Shown here piece after piece: positions 6,238 through 6,296 of a DNA stretch of 6,296 bases. Made by a program: the position numbers and the translations under genes. Positions within the stretch are counted from its first letter, which is position 1; every line of letters starts with the position of its first letter. The stretch covers positions 1-6,296 of the forward strand of contig JABIVN010000331.1 of NCBI GenBank assembly GCA_018667205.1. Direction: 5' to 3'. The notes beneath the pieces were generated by a model, which saw only the letters and a list, made by a program, of their open reading frames with translations, had not been told where the DNA came from and did no database searches. Source of the DNA: Gammaproteobacteria bacterium. GTDB lineage: Bacteria; Pseudomonadota; Gammaproteobacteria; Pseudomonadales; Azotimanducaceae.

Positions 6238-6296
6238 AAGGTAATAGTTCAAGGTAATAGTTCAAGGTAATAGTTCAAGGTAATAGTTCAAGGTAA
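6238..6296. repeat. 13-bp tandem repeat (AAGGTAATAGTTC), at least 4.5 copies, truncated by window end
   Basis: Four identical complete units (6238-6250, 6251-6263, 6264-6276, 6277-6289) and seven bases of a fifth reach the window edge. There is no spacer between copies, so this is not a CRISPR array. A 13-nt unit breaks every reading frame, and TAA or TAG occurs in the unit, so it is non-coding. Perfect identity implies recent expansion or active turnover. The true copy number lies beyond the window. Confidence 0.92.

Larger units (their letters stand above)
5885..6296. other. Gene-free right intergenic region
   Basis: I see no gene I can support here. Going rightward, it holds the transporter's Shine-Dalgarno, a small hairpin (5908-5924), a weak promoter candidate, a nested inverted repeat (6103-6164), a 12-bp palindrome (6213-6224) and a 13-bp tandem repeat from 6238 to the edge. 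The stretch around 6060-6200 is AT-rich compared with the genes. The density of repeats suggests regulatory or mobile-element-derived DNA. Confidence 0.6.

Noticed and set aside
6238..6296. CRISPR array or plasmid iterons
   Set aside because: The units adjoin without spacers and are only 13 bp, shorter than CRISPR repeats and usual iterons; no cas or rep gene is near.

Overview
The window is probably chromosomal DNA from a bacterium of moderate GC content, perhaps a marine or soil proteobacterium. The gene style (ATG/GTG starts, one perfect Shine-Dalgarno, short intercistronic gaps) and the protein families suggest this. I cannot fix the lineage from sequence alone.

Layout. Positions 1-507 hold no confident gene, but there is an open reading stretch running off the left edge on the minus strand. 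The same region has a 12-bp palindrome, a bulged inverted repeat and a six-copy array of an 8-bp repeat that leads into a plausible promoter. Two plus-strand genes follow as an apparent operon with a 7-nt gap. The first (508-2226) encodes a metallo-beta-lactamase-fold protein of the alkyl sulfatase (type III sulfatase, SdsA/YjcS) superfamily. The second (2234-4558) encodes a large formylglycine-dependent type I sulfatase of the arylsulfatase AtsA kind. After a 150-nt convergent gap, a 12-helix major facilitator transporter (4709-5884) is read leftward. The right 412 nt contain no gene that I can support. They hold the transporter's leader, a large nested inverted repeat, a 12-bp palindrome and a 13-bp tandem repeat running off the window.

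How the genes may work together (inference). The two sulfatase-family proteins are probably co-transcribed and so may act on the same or related organosulfates, with the transporter moving substrate or product. Nothing in the window identifies the substrate. No formylglycine-generating enzyme is present, so activation of the type I sulfatase would depend on a gene elsewhere.

The most interesting observation is in the MBL-fold protein. Its dimerisation domain looks well conserved, but the zinc-binding HxHxDH motif has collapsed to HFHY followed by VGG. Other positions that normally bind metal also appear replaced. It may be a non-canonical, mono-metal or non-catalytic partner of the adjacent sulfatase. 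I found no clear sign of an entirely new multi-gene system.
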